NCBI RefSeq assembly: GCF_006402735.1
Contig: NZ_CP017174.1
Location: forward strand, 8,164,001 to 8,228,000
Source: Myxococcus xanthus
Lineage (GTDB): Bacteria > Myxococcota > Myxococcia > Myxococcales > Myxococcaceae
Direction: 5' to 3'
DNA: 64,000 nucleotides
In this document: positions 61,133-64,000 of the stretch, one piece after another
How positions within the stretch are numbered: the stretch's first letter is position 1
Layout of the letters: each line of letters opens with the position of its first letter
Translations under genes and position numbers: made by a program
The notes under the pieces: generated by a model
What the model was told of the DNA's origin: nothing
Seen by the model: the letters and a program-made list of their open reading frames with translations, nothing else
The model's database searches: none

Positions 61133-64000
61133 CTAGTACAGCTCCTTCTGCTTCTGCAGCAGGTAGCGCTTCATCGCCCGGACCTTGCGCAGCGCTTCCG
61201 GGTTGTCGCTGCTGCCCGCGGCATCCACCTCGCTCTTCACCTCGGCGTACCGCGTGCACCAGAGGCCGAGCACCACGCACGAGTGCTCCGCGTTGAGCTG
61301 GTTGAAGAGCGCGTTCGTCTCGCGCCACTCCCTCTCCAGCACGGTGAGCTGACGGGCGCGAGCGGAGCGAATCTTGCGGACCGGCGCCGCGCGCTTCGTG
61401 GGAGCCTCGGTGTCCTTCTGCTGCGTGTCCAGCGGCGCGAGGAAGGAGTCATCGAGCGCGTCTCTGCCTTCCGTGGCACCAGTGGGCGGAGCGGGGGTTC
61501 CCGGCGTGGCACCGGCGGGCGGCGCGGCGTTGGGCGTGGGGATTCCCGGCGTGGCACCGGCGGGCGTGGAGGCTCCCGGAGCCTGCGCTGCGTTCCCCTC
61601 GGGAGGCGGGCCGTTCTCGTTGGCAGCCTTGCCCGCCTGCGCTTCGTCGGGAGCGGAGGGACGCAGGGGCTGCGCGGGCGGCGGCCCCTCGGGCTCCTTC
61701 GGCATGAACTGGCGCAGCACCTGGGCGCGGAGCTCCGGGGGGCCCAGGAAGAAGGCTCCGACCACGGCCAGACTGACGAACAGCAACACCAGCACGAGCA
61801 CCAGCGGGCCCTTGCGACGACGCTCGGGGCGCTCGGGCATCGTCGTGCGGCGGGTGTCCTCCTTCGCGATGCGCTCGGCCGAGCGCGTCTCCGGGCGGAC
61901 GGGCATCGTCGTGCGCCGCGTCTCCTCGTTGGGCGTGAGGGAGACGCGGACATCGTCGTCGCTCTCGTCCTCTTCTTCCTCCGTCACGACGGGGGCAGGC
62001 GCGGTGGGGCGCACAGCGGAGACGGAACCTGTCCTGCGCGCGGTGCTGGCCGGTGCCATCCCCGGCGAAGACGGCCGGGCCCGCCGAGACCTGGGCCGGG
62101 AGACGCCGGACCGCTCCTCGTCCTCGGAGCCATTCACGTCATTGAAGAGGCCCGCGTCCAGCACCACGCGCGGATGCGTGTCGTCATGACGGGTGACGCG
62201 AGGGTCCGTGTCGGCGTGATGCGCGACGCGGGGCTGGGTGTCGTCGTGGCGCTCGGTTCGCGACGGGCGGTGGATGCGCGGATGCGTGTCGACGTCGGCG
62301 ATGCTCGCCGCGGATTCCTCGTGCCCCACATCCTCGGTGGAGAGCACGGGCAGCTCCGACGAAGCGCCTTCATGTGACTGCGCGTCAGTCGAAGAAAGGC
62401 CGGCCTCGGCTTCGTCCTCGGGGGAGAGGGCCCGCCCGCCGTGAGCGGGGGTGGTGTCCACGGCGGGCTCATCCACCACGGGCGCGGAGCGGGAAGCCGT
62501 CGCTCCCGATGCAGGCGCGGCGGGAATGGCTCGCGAGGGCGTTGCCCCCCTCGGAGGTTGAGGTGCCCCCAGCGAAGACATGCCCCGCGAGGGCGTCATG
62601 CCAGCCTGGGCGGGAGACACCGCAGCCATCACCGCCGAAGCCGTCCGAGCAGGTGCGGAACCCGATGATGTCGAGGCGGGTACGCTCGCCGAGGACAGGG
62701 GCCGCGCTGGCGTTCCGGTCTGAGAACCCACAGCGGGCATGCCCGCCGACGACATCGAGCGCGGCGGCGCAACGTGCTCCGCCCCCACGGCCGGCATCCC
62801 CGCCGAGGACATCGTGCGCGGTGGCGTCCCGTCCTCCGAGGACATGTCCACGGAAGACGCCGAGTCTGAAGCGTCCTCGTCCTGCGCATCCAACGCAGCC
62901 ACTTCCACGGAGGAAATGGCGCGAGACGAAGTCCCCGCCTGCGCGCCCACAGCGGGCATGCCCGCCGACGACAGGGAGCGTGAAGCCGCGGCCTCATCCG
63001 GCGAGCCCACCGCGGACGTCGCGCGAGCCGGCGTCGAGCCCGGCGGAGGCGGCTGGACGGCCGCCATCACCACCGAAGCCGTTCGAGGCATCGGGCCAGA
63101 AGGATGCGGCTCGCTGAATGCCGCCTCGTCCTCCCGCGACGACAGCTCCTCGACCGGCGCCGCACTCCCAAACGCGCCCTCCCGCGCCGAGGCGGAGTCC
63201 TCGTCGTCGGACAGCGAGGGTTCATCGTCCTCGTATCCGGCAGCCCCCTCCGAGACCTCAACGGCAGGCATTGACTCCAGCGCCGACGTGCGAGGCAACG
63301 GCGCGGGAGCAGGCACGTTGACCGCGGGCATCACCACCACGCCGGTGCGAGGCAGCACCGCTGCGGACGCGTGAGGCTCGGCCCCTGGCGGCGGAGGTCG
63401 CGAGTTCACCGTGCCCTGCGACCCACGCGGCGGCACCGCGGGCGTGGGCGCGCCCACCAAGGCAATCACGCTCGGGCTCGCCTCGGACGCCCTGCCCCGG
63501 AGCGACTCGGCCTTCGCATCCGTCGACTCCACCTGGACGGACGCGTCCTCGGGAGAAGACGGCCCGCCCAGGCTCGGCATCGCCAGCTCGGTCGGCCGCA
63601 TGTGCGACGGAAGCAGCGCACGCGCGGCGGCCACACCCGGCGGCACCGCCTCGGGCGGCATCGACGTCATCTGGACCTCGCGCGTCATCGCGGGCGCGCG
63701 AGGAATCGGAGCAGACGAAGGACTCACCCCGCCGCCGCGAACGAAGGCCTCGGGCCCCACCTCCACCGAGGGCGCCGTGTCCTGGCGCACGCCCCGCGCC
63801 CGAGCCTCTTCCTCCAGCGCCTCGATGGGGAACGCGGGCCGGGTGGACTCGTCCATCGGAACACCCGGGCGCGTCTCACCGTCCGTCACCGGACCACCGC
63901 CCTCGCGGCTGCGGGGCGTGGGGAAGAACGACAGCGGCTCCACCGGGCCATCCAGGCGGATGGTCTTCGCCGGCAGCATCGCGTGCGTCATCTTCGGCGC
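61133..64000 (-). CDS. Repeat-rich single-pass membrane protein (possibly partial)
   Basis: At least 952 residues (ATG at 63991), but the frame is open to the window edge, so the start may lie outside. Nearly all of the first 720 residues are low-complexity, rich in Ser, Ala, Pro, Glu and Asp. They carry degenerate repeats such as MSSAGMPAVGA (several copies near 62700-63000) and HDDTxPRV (near 62170-62290), and two TRRTTMPxRPE units before the membrane helix (PLVLVLVLLFVSLAVVGAFF). The C-terminal 230 residues have a Pro/Gly/Ala linker and a charged helical end (LTVLEREWRETNALFNQLNA; LRKVRAMKRYLLQKQKELY). The threonines in the RRTTMP units look like kinase targets. No enzyme domain seen. Confidence 0.7.
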   Translation of the reverse strand, partial: APKMTHAMLPAKTIRLDGPVEPLSFFPTPRSREGGGPVTDGETRPGVPMDESTRPAFPIEALEEEARARGVRQDTAPSVEVGPEAFVRGGGVSPSSAPIPRAPAMTREVQMTSMPPEAVPPGVAAARALLPSHMRPTELAMPSLGGPSSPEDASVQVESTDAKAESLRGRASEASPSVIALVGAPTPAVPPRGSQGTVNSRPPPPGAEPHASAAVLPRTGVVVMPAVNVPAPAPLPRTSALESMPAVEVSEGAAGYEDDEPSLSDDEDSASAREGAFGSAAPVEELSSREDEAAFSEPHPSGPMPRTASVVMAAVQPPPPGSTPARATSAVGSPDEAAASRSLSSAGMPAVGAQAGTSSRAISSVEVAALDAQDEDASDSASSVDMSSEDGTPPRTMSSAGMPAVGAEHVAPPRSMSSAGMPAVGSQTGTPARPLSSASVPASTSSGSAPARTASAVMAAVSPAQAGMTPSRGMSSLGAPQPPRGATPSRAIPAAPASGATASRSAPVVDEPAVDTTPAHGGRALSPEDEAEAGLSSTDAQSHEGASSELPVLSTEDVGHEESAASIADVDTHPRIHRPSRTERHDDTQPRVAHHADTDPRVTRHDDTHPRVVLDAGLFNDVNGSEDEERSGVSRPRSRRARPSSPGMAPASTARRTGSVSAVRPTAPAPVVTEEEEDESDDDVRVSLTPNEETRRTTMPVRPETRSAERIAKEDTRRTTMPERPERRRKGPLVLVLVLLFVSLAVVGAFFLGPPELRAQVLRQFMPKEPEGPPPAQPLRPSAPDEAQAGKAANENGPPPEGNAAQAPGASTPAGATPGIPTPNAAPPAGATPGTPAPPTGATEGRDALDDSFLAPLDTQQKDTEAPTKRAAPVRKIRSARARQLTVLEREWRETNALFNQLNAEHSCVVLGLWCTRYAEVKSEVDAAGSSDNPEALRKVRAMKRYLLQKQKELY

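Overview
The window comes from a high-GC myxobacterium, most likely Myxococcus or a close relative. The signs are very GC-rich third codon positions, two Hanks-type Ser/Thr kinases, many lipoproteins, an Imm11 (MXAN_0049-type) immunity protein, a SitA-like toxin end and a beta-glucan degradation locus. This is judged from the sequence and from memory of these families; no search was run. I saw no tRNA, rRNA, CRISPR array or insertion sequence.

Positions 1-7,200: the end of a probable polymorphic toxin and its candidate immunity gene; a NUDIX CoA diphosphatase and uppP; a YchJ-like protein; then the activated-methyl cycle. ahcY has a promoter and a well-formed S-adenosylhomocysteine (SAH) riboswitch. 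It converges on metK, with strong hairpins between them. A MlaC-like lipid carrier follows.

Positions 7,200-15,200: a Gcr-type membrane protein, an RND/MMPL exporter with a small lipoprotein, and MgtC. Next is an overlapping three-gene set encoding a cysteine-free, shortened L33, a CobW/COG0523 GTPase and a zinc-independent S14. This looks like a zinc-starvation operon.

Positions 15,200-27,300: a PRC-barrel protein; a six-gene PTS operon (EIIA, EIIB, EIIC, EIID, HPr, EI); PrxQ; small lipoproteins, one resembling the N-terminal domain of M35 proteases without the protease; an NAD-kinase-like and SPFH pair; a phosphoesterase; and an orphan Imm11 protein.

Positions 27,300-31,800: a Ser/Thr kinase, a TPR/PEGA-type partner and a TonB-dependent receptor.

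Positions 32,000-46,200: a compact, largely overlapping beta-glucan locus. It holds a lipoprotein, a ROK regulator, a GH16 glucanase lipoprotein, a family-5 oligopeptide/oligosaccharide ABC importer (one subunit is a permease-ATPase fusion), a GH1 beta-glucosidase, a 1071-residue clan GH-A glycosidase with a beta-barrel-like C-terminal half, and two lipoproteins. The inferred route is extracellular cleavage by GH16 and the large enzyme, import by the ABC system, and cytoplasmic cleavage by GH1, under ROK control.

Positions 46,200-64,000: two unknown exported proteins separated by a long inverted repeat; a TPR kinase divergent from a C39-like cysteine-peptidase-fold protein; a tandemly duplicated lipoprotein gene; rapZ and hprK, which complete the PTS regulatory set (HPr keeps the serine HprK would modify); a HIT protein; a DUF1275 membrane protein; a membrane-spermidine-synthase fusion; an ABC ATPase; and a repeat-rich single-pass protein that may run off the right edge.
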